From Phascolarctobacterium sp. (GTDB taxonomy: Bacteria > Bacillota > Negativicutes > Acidaminococcales > Acidaminococcaceae): 32,380 bases of DNA. Shown piece after piece: positions 8,098 to 15,892 of the stretch. Numbering within the stretch: position 1 is the stretch's first letter; every line of letters begins with the position of its first letter. Under the pieces are notes generated by a model. That model was not told the DNA's origin, did no database searches, and saw only the letters and a list, made by a program, of their open reading frames with translations. The DNA lies in contig JAIHZV010000001.1 of NCBI GenBank assembly GCA_022718015.1, forward strand, positions 1 to 32,380. Reading direction: 5' to 3'. The position numbers and the translations under genes were made by a program.

Positions 8098-9876
8098 ATG
8101 CCGCAACGCTTAAAGTTTTTCCTGCACAACAGAAAACAAATCTGGCAGTCCCGACGCTCTCTGCGCAGCCGCTTCGTCTACTATCTGGCCTCGTTGTTTT
8201 TGGTCGGCGTCACCTCGCTGCTGCTCCTGCTCAACGCTATTGGCGTTCTGCAGCCGCTTAATTATGACCTGGAGCGCTTTATGAACTACGAGCTAGACGC
8301 TCATACTAACGACATCAAGCGTCAGCTGGACAGCCTCGCAGCGCACAACACGGACCTGTCGCAGCAGCTGGCAAATGAAATTGAGCAGACGATGTACATG
8401 TTCGGCCTAGGCACGGACTTCGCCAAGCTCAACGATAATCCACAGGTGCTCTCGGCCATCCAGGAGCGCAGCTACAATGTGCTCACCTCCAAAATGCAAC
8501 AATCGCCCTGCAGCGGTGTGCTTTACCTCGTTGATGCCAGCATCAACACCAAGATGCCAACCAAAACCTATAACGGCATGTTTTTGAAATACACCAACAT
8601 TCATTCCGAAAACACACTGTTCAACGAAATCTGTATGTTCCGCGGCAGCTCTGAGCTGGCGCGTCAGAAAAACATCAGCCTCTACAGCACCTGGCAGCTG
8701 GAGCTGGACACCAACGCCTTCCCGCAGACCACTCAGCTGCTGCAGGGAGAGCCTGATTCGCCCGACTTTTTGCTCACCGACGTTGCCCGTCTGCGTGAAA
8801 GCTGGGAGCGCTCACGCCTTTTCGTTATGCCGATTATCAGCAGCAGCGGCAAAGCCATCGGCCTGTGCGGCTTTGAAATCAGCAGCGTTTATTTCCAGCA
8901 GCGCACCCGCAACGCCGATTATAAGGGCTATCCGCTTATCACTGCTATTCTCGACAAAAAAAATGACACACAATATTCCGGACAGCTCTCCAGCTCGGCC
9001 TGGCAGAGCGATGCCCTGCTGAATTTCAGCAAGGACAAGGACTATGTTTATTTTACCTCTGGCAGCAATAGCTTCATAGGCAAGATGCAATCACTCGACA
9101 TCGGCGGCACGGAGCACCAGATTGCCGTCCTGCTGCCGCGTGAAAGCTATGACGCACTGCTGGCGCAGGCACGCTGGCGCTTAGCACTGCTGCTGAGCTT
9201 CCTGCTCGTGCTCTCTATCGGTTCCTGCTACTTCCTCAGCAAAAAATATGTGGAGCCGATTATCAGCGACCTGCAGCAGCTGCAAAGCAATCCTGATGCC
9301 ACGCCCCAGTCAAATCTGCTGGAGATAAACCAATTTTTCGACTTCCTGCAAAGCAAATCGCAGCAGCAGGAGGAAAAGCTGCGCCAGCTCAGCAAGGAGC
9401 GCAACGCCGTCCAACAGCAATACGGACTGGCAGCCACACGCCTTAAGGATGCGCAAAGCAGACAGCAGGCGATTGCCGAGCAGTACAAGGCGCTCGAGGA
9501 GCAGCTGCATACCCTCAAGAGCGAAATGGAGCAGGCACGCCAGCAGATGGCGCAGGCGCTTCAGGAAAAGGAGCAGGCGCAGCAGCAGTTCAACTTCGCC
9601 CAGACCGCGCTCGACAAGGTGGTAGCGAAGAAGCTGCAAATCATCGACCACGACAGCTACAAAATGTTTATCGACAGCCTCTCTACGCTCACCACGAAGG
9701 AAAAAGAAATTTTCGACCTGTATACGCAGGGACTGTCTACCAAGGATATCATCGCCCAGCAGCAAATCAGCGAAAACACGCTGAAATACCATAACAAAAA
9801 TATCTACAGCAAGCTTGGCGTAAAATCACGCAAGGAGCTACTTCAGTATATTGAGCTGATGCGCAACACAAGATAA
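8098..9876 (+). CDS. Membrane-bound sensor with extracytoplasmic domain, coiled coil and LuxR-type HTH
   Basis: 592 residues. TM1 (about 26-50) and TM2 (about 359-380) enclose a roughly 300-residue extracytoplasmic region that may be a Cache-like sensor. After TM2 comes a short HAMP-like juxtamembrane stretch, then a glutamine-rich coiled coil (about 413-510). The C-terminal domain at about 528-588 is a GerE/LuxR helix-turn-helix with the hallmark LTTKEKEIFDLYTQGLSTKDI and NTLKYHNKNIYSKLGVKSR. There is no kinase or receiver domain, so this would be a one-component regulator that binds DNA while anchored in the membrane. It is translated from an AAAGGAG site 20 bases after the solute-binding protein, which suggests joint function. 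Its targets are unknown. Confidence 0.85.
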   Translation: MPQRLKFFLHNRKQIWQSRRSLRSRFVYYLASLFLVGVTSLLLLLNAIGVLQPLNYDLERFMNYELDAHTNDIKRQLDSLAAHNTDLSQQLANEIEQTMYMFGLGTDFAKLNDNPQVLSAIQERSYNVLTSKMQQSPCSGVLYLVDASINTKMPTKTYNGMFLKYTNIHSENTLFNEICMFRGSSELARQKNISLYSTWQLELDTNAFPQTTQLLQGEPDSPDFLLTDVARLRESWERSRLFVMPIISSSGKAIGLCGFEISSVYFQQRTRNADYKGYPLITAILDKKNDTQYSGQLSSSAWQSDALLNFSKDKDYVYFTSGSNSFIGKMQSLDIGGTEHQIAVLLPRESYDALLAQARWRLALLLSFLLVLSIGSCYFLSKKYVEPIISDLQQLQSNPDATPQSNLLEINQFFDFLQSKSQQQEEKLRQLSKERNAVQQQYGLAATRLKDAQSRQQAIAEQYKALEEQLHTLKSEMEQARQQMAQALQEKEQAQQQFNFAQTALDKVVAKKLQIIDHDSYKMFIDSLSTLTTKEKEIFDLYTQGLSTKDIIAQQQISENTLKYHNKNIYSKLGVKSRKELLQYIELMRNTR

Positions 9877-9882
9877 AACAAT

Positions 9883-9919
9883 AAGGGACTGACGCCCACG
9901 CGCCAGTCCCTCTTTCTTT
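9883..9919. terminator. Bidirectional terminator between convergent operons
   Basis: AAGGGACTG (9883-9891) pairs with CAGTCCCT (9904-9911) and is followed by TCTTTCTTT on the plus strand. On the minus strand the same hairpin is followed by TATTGTTTT. It sits between the LuxR-type gene stop (9876) and the stop of the nucleotidase gene (9924). Confidence 0.85.
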
Positions 9920-9923
9920 GCCC

Positions 9924-11540
9924 TTATTTAATTGTAATTCTGCCATCGCCATAGGCGTTTGCATATTTATCGCTGATTTTCGCATTGAGATGGTTCTGGA
10001 TATATTCCATAATCGCGTCTGCATCAGAAATCTTCGCATCCTGCAGCAGCTTCGCGCCCTTGAACATCGTCATGCCATCACCGGCAGACTTCAGGATATA
10101 GCCGTTGCCGCCCACGCTATAGATTTTATTAACATCAAGCGGCTTGCCATCTACCATAACATCCACAACGCGTCTTGCACCGGCAACCTTAACGAAATTG
10201 CCCTTCTCGTCCAGCATAACGCTTGACGGTACAGAGCTGTCAATAGTATAGCTCAGGCCTGCCACCTGCATAAAGCCGCCGCTTTCCTCAGGATAGCTCA
10301 TCGCGCCCATCTCCAGTGCATCCAGCACCTGCTGACCGCTGGCCTCCAAAACCGTGCACATATTGCCAAACGGGAAGGCCTCGAGAATATCGTTGTAGGT
10401 CAGCACGCCGGCCTGCAGCTCGTTGCGGATGCTGCCGCCGTTCACCAGGACGATATCGCAATCCAGCACAGCCTTATACGCATCGGCTACGAAATCACCC
10501 AAAGCACAGCCATGGTTGCGCACAATGCGTTCGCCGGTCTTAGGATCGTTGCTGTGCACCTGCACCAGCGCTTCACCTACCGGCTGCGCCAGCAGCGGTG
10601 CATAAATGTCCATTTCCCGGGCAATAACCTTCTGCACCTCGGCATCCTTGCCGTTCGCAGCCGTAATCAGCTTCGTCTCCAGCTTGCCTGCCGGTGTAAT
10701 CACCAGCTGTCCGACAGTCTTCAGCTTAGTGCCTGTCTGCGCCAGCAAAACGTCCTTGCCCTTTTTGTTCTGCACCACACGTTCATATCTTTCATGCGAA
10801 TGACCGTCAATGATGCCGTCTACGCCGGTCGTGTGCTTGGCGATATTTTCACTGCTCCACTGCGGCGTCGTGCCGTCCATGCCCAGATGCCCAACTATGA
10901 AGACATAATCTGCGCCCTGCTTGCGGGCAGCGTTGATATTTTTCTGCAGCTGCTTATAAAGCTTCTTGCCGCTCGTATCCTCGCAGAAGCTGTAAATATA
11001 TTTTCCCTGAGCATCTTGGAAAAAAGTCGGCGTCGAAGTCGTCAAGGCCTCAGGCGTCGTTGCACCGACGAAGGCCACCTTCTTATCCTCAAACTCCATC
11101 AGCTTATAGCCGGGCAGCACCTGCTTTTTCGTGCGCAAATCCATAAAGTTCGCGCTATAATAGCCTGCCTGCTGCTGCGGCACCAGCTCCAGAAAGCGTG
11201 CCATGCCATAATCAAATTCATGGTTGCCGGGAATGCAGAAGTCATAGCCTACTGCGTTCATAATGTTCACTACGGCCTCGCCTGTCGACAGCTTGCCCAG
11301 CGGAGCGCCCTGAATCGCATCGCCTGCATCCACCAGCGCCACGTTCGGCGTCTGTGCCAGCGCATCCTTTTTCAGCTGCGCCAGACCGGCAAAGCCAATG
11401 TTATCATTCACGCCGCAGTGAATGTCATTCGTATGCAAAATCACAATATCATGCTCCAGCGCCCAAGCCAGCAGCGGAGCGGAAAGCGTCATCGCTGTCG
11501 TAACTAAGAGCAGCGAGGTTTTCTTCCAGAAATTTTTCAT
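9924..11540 (-). CDS. Secreted 5'-nucleotidase / UshA-type metallophosphatase
   Basis: 538 residues from the chosen start. A signal peptide (about 1-28, ending LLAWA) precedes a calcineurin-like metallophosphatase domain: HTNDIH with D39 and H41, D74 in VDAGD, GNHEFDYG at 105-112 and DGHSHE further on. The C-terminal half is a 5'-nucleotidase substrate domain (NGGSIRNEL, FPFGN, GNGYILKSAGDGM). It should hydrolyse nucleotides or related phosphoesters outside the cytoplasmic membrane. The ATG at 11540 has AAAGGA 9 bases upstream; an ATG at 11558 has no Shine-Dalgarno and lies inside the upstream gene. It is the last gene of the exported-protein run and ends at a hairpin terminator. Confidence 0.9.
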   Translation of the reverse strand: MKNFWKKTSLLLVTTAMTLSAPLLAWALEHDIVILHTNDIHCGVNDNIGFAGLAQLKKDALAQTPNVALVDAGDAIQGAPLGKLSTGEAVVNIMNAVGYDFCIPGNHEFDYGMARFLELVPQQQAGYYSANFMDLRTKKQVLPGYKLMEFEDKKVAFVGATTPEALTTSTPTFFQDAQGKYIYSFCEDTSGKKLYKQLQKNINAARKQGADYVFIVGHLGMDGTTPQWSSENIAKHTTGVDGIIDGHSHERYERVVQNKKGKDVLLAQTGTKLKTVGQLVITPAGKLETKLITAANGKDAEVQKVIAREMDIYAPLLAQPVGEALVQVHSNDPKTGERIVRNHGCALGDFVADAYKAVLDCDIVLVNGGSIRNELQAGVLTYNDILEAFPFGNMCTVLEASGQQVLDALEMGAMSYPEESGGFMQVAGLSYTIDSSVPSSVMLDEKGNFVKVAGARRVVDVMVDGKPLDVNKIYSVGGNGYILKSAGDGMTMFKGAKLLQDAKISDADAIMEYIQNHLNAKISDKYANAYGDGRITIK

Positions 11541-11544
11541 AGTT

Positions 11545-12048
11545 TCACATCCTTTCATCTATGCCATCAGCCTGCAGCTTTTTACACAATGATTGCAGCG
11601 CTGCGCGCAGCTCCTTTTCCTGCTCCGCGGTCAGCTCCGCCGTAAACACTGCCTGACTGTCCATTTCCAGCTCCAGACTGAGCTCATCAGCATCAAGCGC
11701 CACGCAGCCGTCGTCAGGCTGCTTCGGCTCCACGATATCCCAAGCAAGCAGGTTCACTACCTTCTCCAGCTGGTCAATCTCGGCACTCTCTTTGCGCGTC
11801 ACCAGAGCACCCTCCAGCTCACAGCGCTCGCCCTGCCCGCTGTCCAGGAAATTACAGCACACCCTTCTGTCGCCCTTGCTATCACGATAAACGTAGAAGC
11901 TGAAGCTGTAATCATAGCACATAGCGCTTTTACTATAGTTCAGGCTCCTCCAGTCCATAGGTACGCTGCCGCCTGCCTCCGCCTGCGCTGCAGGAACAGC
12001 AAGCAGCAGTAAGGCAGCCGCTAAACTCAAAAGCATAGTTTTCATCAT
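11545..12048 (-). CDS. Exported protein of unknown function
   Basis: 167 residues from ATG 12048, which has AGGCGG 5 bases upstream; a GTG at 12054 overlaps that site. A signal peptide (about 1-25, ending PAAQAEA) is clear. The mature part is acidic and cysteine-containing (MCYDYSF, VCCNFLDS, ERCEL, DGCVAL), so disulfides are possible. A helical C-terminus (AELTAEQEKELRAALQSLCK) follows. I do not recognise the family. Its stop codon is 4 bases from the start of the secreted nucleotidase, so the two are surely co-transcribed. Confidence 0.75.
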   Translation of the reverse strand: MMKTMLLSLAAALLLLAVPAAQAEAGGSVPMDWRSLNYSKSAMCYDYSFSFYVYRDSKGDRRVCCNFLDSGQGERCELEGALVTRKESAEIDQLEKVVNLLAWDIVEPKQPDDGCVALDADELSLELEMDSQAVFTAELTAEQEKELRAALQSLCKKLQADGIDERM

Positions 12049-12070
12049 CTGCACCGCCTTTGCTCTTTTC

Positions 12071-12805
12071 TCAGCCTACCGCATCATTGCTCGTCAGCAG
12101 TCTTACCTCGCCATCAGGCGCAAGGCTGTATACATCCCACAAGCCTCTGTCTACGAGATAGGTCATCAATAATTCGCCGCCACGATACACCTCCACGCTG
12201 GTATAACCAGCACCGCTAGGCATATAGTCCTTCAGAATCCGGCTATGCTTGTCAGCATCATGGCCATACTTAAAGGTTAAATCAGCAGCACGTAAATCAA
12301 GGCCAACCATTTCCACGTTCAAATGCTGCAGATAAACTAAAGTCATGCGCTCGCTGGCACCGATATAGCTCTGCACTGCGGTGTACTTGCCGCCGATATC
12401 AGGATTGCTCACCTTCGTATCGCCAAGCTCCCGTGCATCAATCGTCGGCAGCAGCTCCACATTATTGTCGTCCAGACGCACCTCAGCTAAAAGCGTGCCA
12501 TGGGGAAAGAGAAACTCCTGCACCTTGCCGTCACGATGAAGCTCGTAATTTTCCAGCGTCAGAGTGCTATGCTCATATTTTCCTGCACCAGCCAGACGCA
12601 GGTCATTGTCACTGCTGCTCTCATACACGGTTACATCAATAAAATTACCATTCTGCGTCCTAAACAGCGTCAGCATGCCGTTGTCCCTGCCCTGCGCATC
12701 TGTACGCATATAGCAGCAGGAGCCATACTCCTGCTCAAAGGCCAAGCAGCTCGCACTAAAAGCAAGCAGCACACAGGCCAGAAGTAATCTAAAGATTTTT
12801 TTCAT
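12071..12805 (-). CDS. Exported protein of unknown function, shares a C-terminal motif with 15080-15868
   Basis: 244 residues. The signal peptide ends near residue 22 (SASCLA/FEQ); the Cys20 context SASC is not a good lipobox. The mature protein looks beta-rich. Residues 212-228, LLMTYLVDRGLWDVYSL, align without gaps to residues 231-247 of the protein at 15080-15868, with 10 identical positions. I know no family for it. It lies 15 bases downstream of the cytosolic-type phosphatase gene and upstream of 11545-12048, within the same run. The start has a GGAAGG site. Confidence 0.75.
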   Translation of the reverse strand: MKKIFRLLLACVLLAFSASCLAFEQEYGSCCYMRTDAQGRDNGMLTLFRTQNGNFIDVTVYESSSDNDLRLAGAGKYEHSTLTLENYELHRDGKVQEFLFPHGTLLAEVRLDDNNVELLPTIDARELGDTKVSNPDIGGKYTAVQSYIGASERMTLVYLQHLNVEMVGLDLRAADLTFKYGHDADKHSRILKDYMPSGAGYTSVEVYRGGELLMTYLVDRGLWDVYSLAPDGEVRLLTSNDAVG

Positions 12806-12820
12806 GTCCTTCCACCTCTT

Positions 12821-14287
12821 TTACGCTTCTATCACTAGCCTGCCTTCGACCTCTCTATGCATATGCTGATGTGTTGTAAAATATTCCTCAATCACTTCGC
12901 GATAAGATGTCGCTACAATCCTGAAGCCGCCGTTGTCCATAACCTCATCCAGCGTAACATCCAGGAATTCTGCAAGATTGCTGAAATGGTATTTCGAAAG
13001 CGCCAGCTTATAGATTTTCTCCGGCTCCAGCGGCCTGCCGTTAAAAAGCAGCTTCTTAAACTGCTGCAGGCTGCGGCTCCACACCACCTCAAAGCCAGAG
13101 GATAATTGATAAAACTCCGTATGGGCGCCGCTAAAAGCCTCCTCGCGTAAAAAGCGCCGCAGCATCCGCTCCACCTGCGCTCCCGTCACCTTTATCATAT
13201 AGGTGGCTTCGTCGAAGGGGAAGCACTCGCTGAAATCAGCATAATGCACCACCGGTCCCAACGCCTTGCTGCGGATAGCCCCGGAGCCCATGAACGCCAT
13301 ATCCACGCCCAAGCTTTCGCATAATGCATCGGCAGAAAGATTGCCTAACGGTGTTTCCTGCGTCCGCAGCGGATGCTCCAATCGCTGCGTAAAGCGCGTC
13401 ACGATGCGGTTATACTTTTTATCGGTAACCTCTTTATACTGCAAAATAAAGTTATAAATCTCTTCATCCAACGGACAGGTTTCGTCATTGATGGGGATAG
13501 TACGCCAGGTGTAGCTGTCCACAGCGTTTCTGTCTGTATCCACCATAATGTCGAAGCGGCCGATCTGGTCTGTACCCGTACCAGCCTGCACAATCAGAAT
13601 ATCGTTAACCTCCGCAGGCTCCGTCGGCAGCGTGTGCGAATGACCGCCGATGATAACGTCCACACCCCACGCAGGATCCAGAATCGCTGCCAGCTCCTTG
13701 TCCTCCTCAAAGCCGATATGCGTCAGCAGAATCGTGAAATCTATATCAATCGCATTATAAGCATTGCAGATGCGGCCAACCTCCTCTGCCGCCTCGCCGA
13801 TATCAATGAAGGAACCGATATATTCCTCCATCCGCGTATGTGCAAGCACCTCCTGCGTAATGACGCCGATAAAAAGAATCTTCATCCCGTCAAGCTCGGC
13901 AATATAATGTGATTCAAACATTCTTCTATGGTTCGTGCGGATATAAAAGTTGGCGTTGATAATTGGGAAGTTTGCGCATTTCTCCAAAAAAAGCAGGTGC
14001 GCAATGCCATAATCAACCTCATGATTGCCAATAGTCGCTACATCAGGGCCGAGCAGATTCATAATCTCGATAGTAGAAACGCCTCTGAACTCCGAATCAA
14101 TGACCGAACCACGAAACATATCCCCGGCAATCGCATAGAGCATATTTTTTTCTTCTGCTCTCACCTTATTGACATAGCCGCTCAGTCTAGCCACACCGCC
14201 AACGAGCTTGCTGTCAATTTTTTCCGCGAAAAAATCTCCATGCATATCATTAGAGTGCAGCAGTGTCAGCTTCTTTAAATTTTTCAT
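12821..14287 (-). CDS. UshA-type metallophosphatase without signal peptide
   Basis: 488 residues. The metallophosphatase motifs are complete: HSNDMHGD with D14 and H16, AGDMFRGS with D56, GNHE at 87-90, LLTHIG, and GGHSHT. The C-terminal 5'-nucleotidase domain has GNLSADALCE, GSGAIRSK and FPFDEATY. No signal peptide or membrane helix is visible, so it probably acts in the cytosol, like YunD-type proteins of Bacillota. The natural substrate (nucleotide, nucleotide sugar or other) cannot be read from sequence. It shares the operon with a secreted relative (9924-11540), which suggests a two-compartment scheme for phosphoester breakdown. Confidence 0.88.
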   Translation of the reverse strand: MKNLKKLTLLHSNDMHGDFFAEKIDSKLVGGVARLSGYVNKVRAEEKNMLYAIAGDMFRGSVIDSEFRGVSTIEIMNLLGPDVATIGNHEVDYGIAHLLFLEKCANFPIINANFYIRTNHRRMFESHYIAELDGMKILFIGVITQEVLAHTRMEEYIGSFIDIGEAAEEVGRICNAYNAIDIDFTILLTHIGFEEDKELAAILDPAWGVDVIIGGHSHTLPTEPAEVNDILIVQAGTGTDQIGRFDIMVDTDRNAVDSYTWRTIPINDETCPLDEEIYNFILQYKEVTDKKYNRIVTRFTQRLEHPLRTQETPLGNLSADALCESLGVDMAFMGSGAIRSKALGPVVHYADFSECFPFDEATYMIKVTGAQVERMLRRFLREEAFSGAHTEFYQLSSGFEVVWSRSLQQFKKLLFNGRPLEPEKIYKLALSKYHFSNLAEFLDVTLDEVMDNGGFRIVATSYREVIEEYFTTHQHMHREVEGRLVIEA

Positions 14288-14347
14288 GCTGCCACCCCTC
14301 TCTAGCTGCTGCCGCTTTACTTATACGCCAAGCGGCTATTATTCATC

Positions 14348-14986
14348 TCAAGCCCACGGGTCCTCAGCCGCCGGAGTGCGGATACCGCTCAAAAGTCCCT
14401 TATGATCCCACAGGAACCATTCGCCGGTCGAAGCCTTCTGGCGCAGAGTCATCGGTCTGGGGCTGTCTGCTCCGCCGCAGGCGATCAGGAAGCGTGCATA
14501 GCCCTGCTCCTGATAGGTGTAAGCATTCGTCTGTACATTCACGGTATAGGGCTGCGCAGGCGTGTAGTTGTTTTCCGGTGTTGCGCCCTTGAAATAAGAA
14601 CGCATAAGGTAGGTCTTGCCGCGGAAGCGGTCCTGCAGGAACTGCTTGTCCATGCCGTTGAGCGGACGCGGTCCGCGCAGAGCGTCAAGCATCGCTATAG
14701 CCTCTGCCGGATCAGTTTCGTAACGCGCCAGCGCTGCTACGGTATAAGCAGCAACCATCTGTGCATCCTGACCTGGCGCAACCTCTGCAGCCGTCATCGG
14801 TAATTTAGTGAAGGTAATGTTTCTGCTATCCATCTTCTGCACCGCCTTTTCTACGCTCTTGTTGATAGTTGTATTGATGCTGGTATTGTTGCTCTTAAAA
14901 ATTCTGCTTAAATCCATAGCGTCTGCCGTTGCCAGCTGCGCCACGCATAATGCACCACATAATAATAAACATAACTTAGCTTTCAT
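14348..14986 (-). CDS. Exported protein of unknown function (C-terminus ends AEDPWA)
   Basis: 212 residues. A signal peptide (about 1-23, ending ATADA) is followed by an Asn/Thr/Ser-rich region, a helical middle part (AAYTVAALARYETDPAEAIAML), and a beta-rich C-terminus with LRQKASTGEWFLWDHKGLLSG, closing with RTPAAEDPWA. The W-containing end resembles small Bacillota proteins of unknown function (I think of DUF6935, from memory only). The start has GGAGG 6 bases upstream. The gap to the next gene (14288-14347) holds a small GCCGCTT/AAGCGGC hairpin without a T-run. Confidence 0.7.
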   Translation of the reverse strand: MKAKLCLLLCGALCVAQLATADAMDLSRIFKSNNTSINTTINKSVEKAVQKMDSRNITFTKLPMTAAEVAPGQDAQMVAAYTVAALARYETDPAEAIAMLDALRGPRPLNGMDKQFLQDRFRGKTYLMRSYFKGATPENNYTPAQPYTVNVQTNAYTYQEQGYARFLIACGGADSPRPMTLRQKASTGEWFLWDHKGLLSGIRTPAAEDPWA

Positions 14987-14997
14987 GGCTGCCTCCT

Positions 14998-15062
14998 ATC
15001 AACCCCTCCGTCATCGCTTCGCGATGCCACCTCCCCTTGCAGGGGAGACTATCAGGGGAAAA
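14998..15062. repeat. Interspersed palindromic element (REP-like)
   Basis: AACCCCTCCGTCATCGC starts a stretch holding CATCGCTTCGCGATG (15012-15026) and CTCCCCTTGCAGGGGAG (15032-15048), then TATCAGGGGAAAA. This combination of a CATCGC..GCGATG stem and a CTCCCC..GGGGAG stem is of the kind often seen scattered between genes in gut Bacillota. It lies between two same-strand genes of the exported run. The element at 4750-4890 has a similar CCCC-TGCA-GGGG core. Confidence 0.65.
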
Positions 15063-15079
15063 TTTTTCGCCGTACTTCC

Positions 15080-15868
15080 TTAAAATGGGTGTTCCTCATC
15101 GTACCAAGCCGTTGCCTGATTGCCCTGCAGCGAGTAAACATAACGCCCATGCTTCTCTACAAGATACGTACCAAGCAGATCGTAGGTCTTCTTATCGCGC
15201 ACCACAATCTTGTCATAAGCATAATCGCCGCCCTGCGCCACGCCTGCATAAGCACTTGCATCATCTACATAAGACATCTCGAAGTGTTTATTCGAGCGCT
15301 GCGACATATCCTCATCATAGAAGACCACGCCGCGCAAAAATGCCAGCGACATCAGCTCATTAAAGGCATCGCCGGTATCCTTATATGCCAGATTATATCT
15401 GCCCTCCGGCGGCGGCAGCAAATCCTCCGCGCTGACAGCCGGGCCCATGAGCCACTGCGCACCAATGCCGTTGCCCAGCTCAGTCTCATACGTCAAGCCA
15501 GCTAAATCGGCCTGCTGACCATTTTTATCATAAAGCGGATATACGGCGCCATGCATATAATCGTCCACGCGATAGCCGTTCATAACCTGCGCCGGCCCTA
15601 CGTAATACTTGCTCACAAGCTTACCGTCAATCTCCTGGCTCTCGATTATGCCTGCTGCCATCAGCTGTGAAGGAAGGTCGCCCTCCACACGCCGCTCCAC
15701 ATACATATAGGTGCCGCGAAACGTGTTGTACATTAGCGCATAGCCGCTCACGCCTGCTTCGGCATCAATCAGGTTATATCTGTCCACGCTCATAGCATCT
15801 GCCTGCTGGCCTAAGCCTAAGGTCAACACCGCACCTAAGCACGCTCCGGCAATAAATTTCTTCAACAT
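15080..15868 (-). CDS. Exported protein of unknown function, relative of 12071-12805
   Basis: 262 residues. The signal peptide is 1-25 (GLGQQADA). The mature protein is rich in Tyr, Gly and Asp. The motif LLGTYLVEKHGRYVYSL at 231-247 matches the protein at 12071-12805 at the same distance from the C-terminus within about 2 residues. An upstream GRYNLAYKDTGD also loosely parallels GGKYTAVQSYIG there. No family recognised. The start has GGAGGG upstream and lies 24 bases from the lipoprotein gene stop. Confidence 0.75.
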   Translation of the reverse strand: MLKKFIAGACLGAVLTLGLGQQADAMSVDRYNLIDAEAGVSGYALMYNTFRGTYMYVERRVEGDLPSQLMAAGIIESQEIDGKLVSKYYVGPAQVMNGYRVDDYMHGAVYPLYDKNGQQADLAGLTYETELGNGIGAQWLMGPAVSAEDLLPPPEGRYNLAYKDTGDAFNELMSLAFLRGVVFYDEDMSQRSNKHFEMSYVDDASAYAGVAQGGDYAYDKIVVRDKKTYDLLGTYLVEKHGRYVYSLQGNQATAWYDEEHPF

Positions 15869-15892
15869 AACAATCCCTCCAAACTTAAATTA

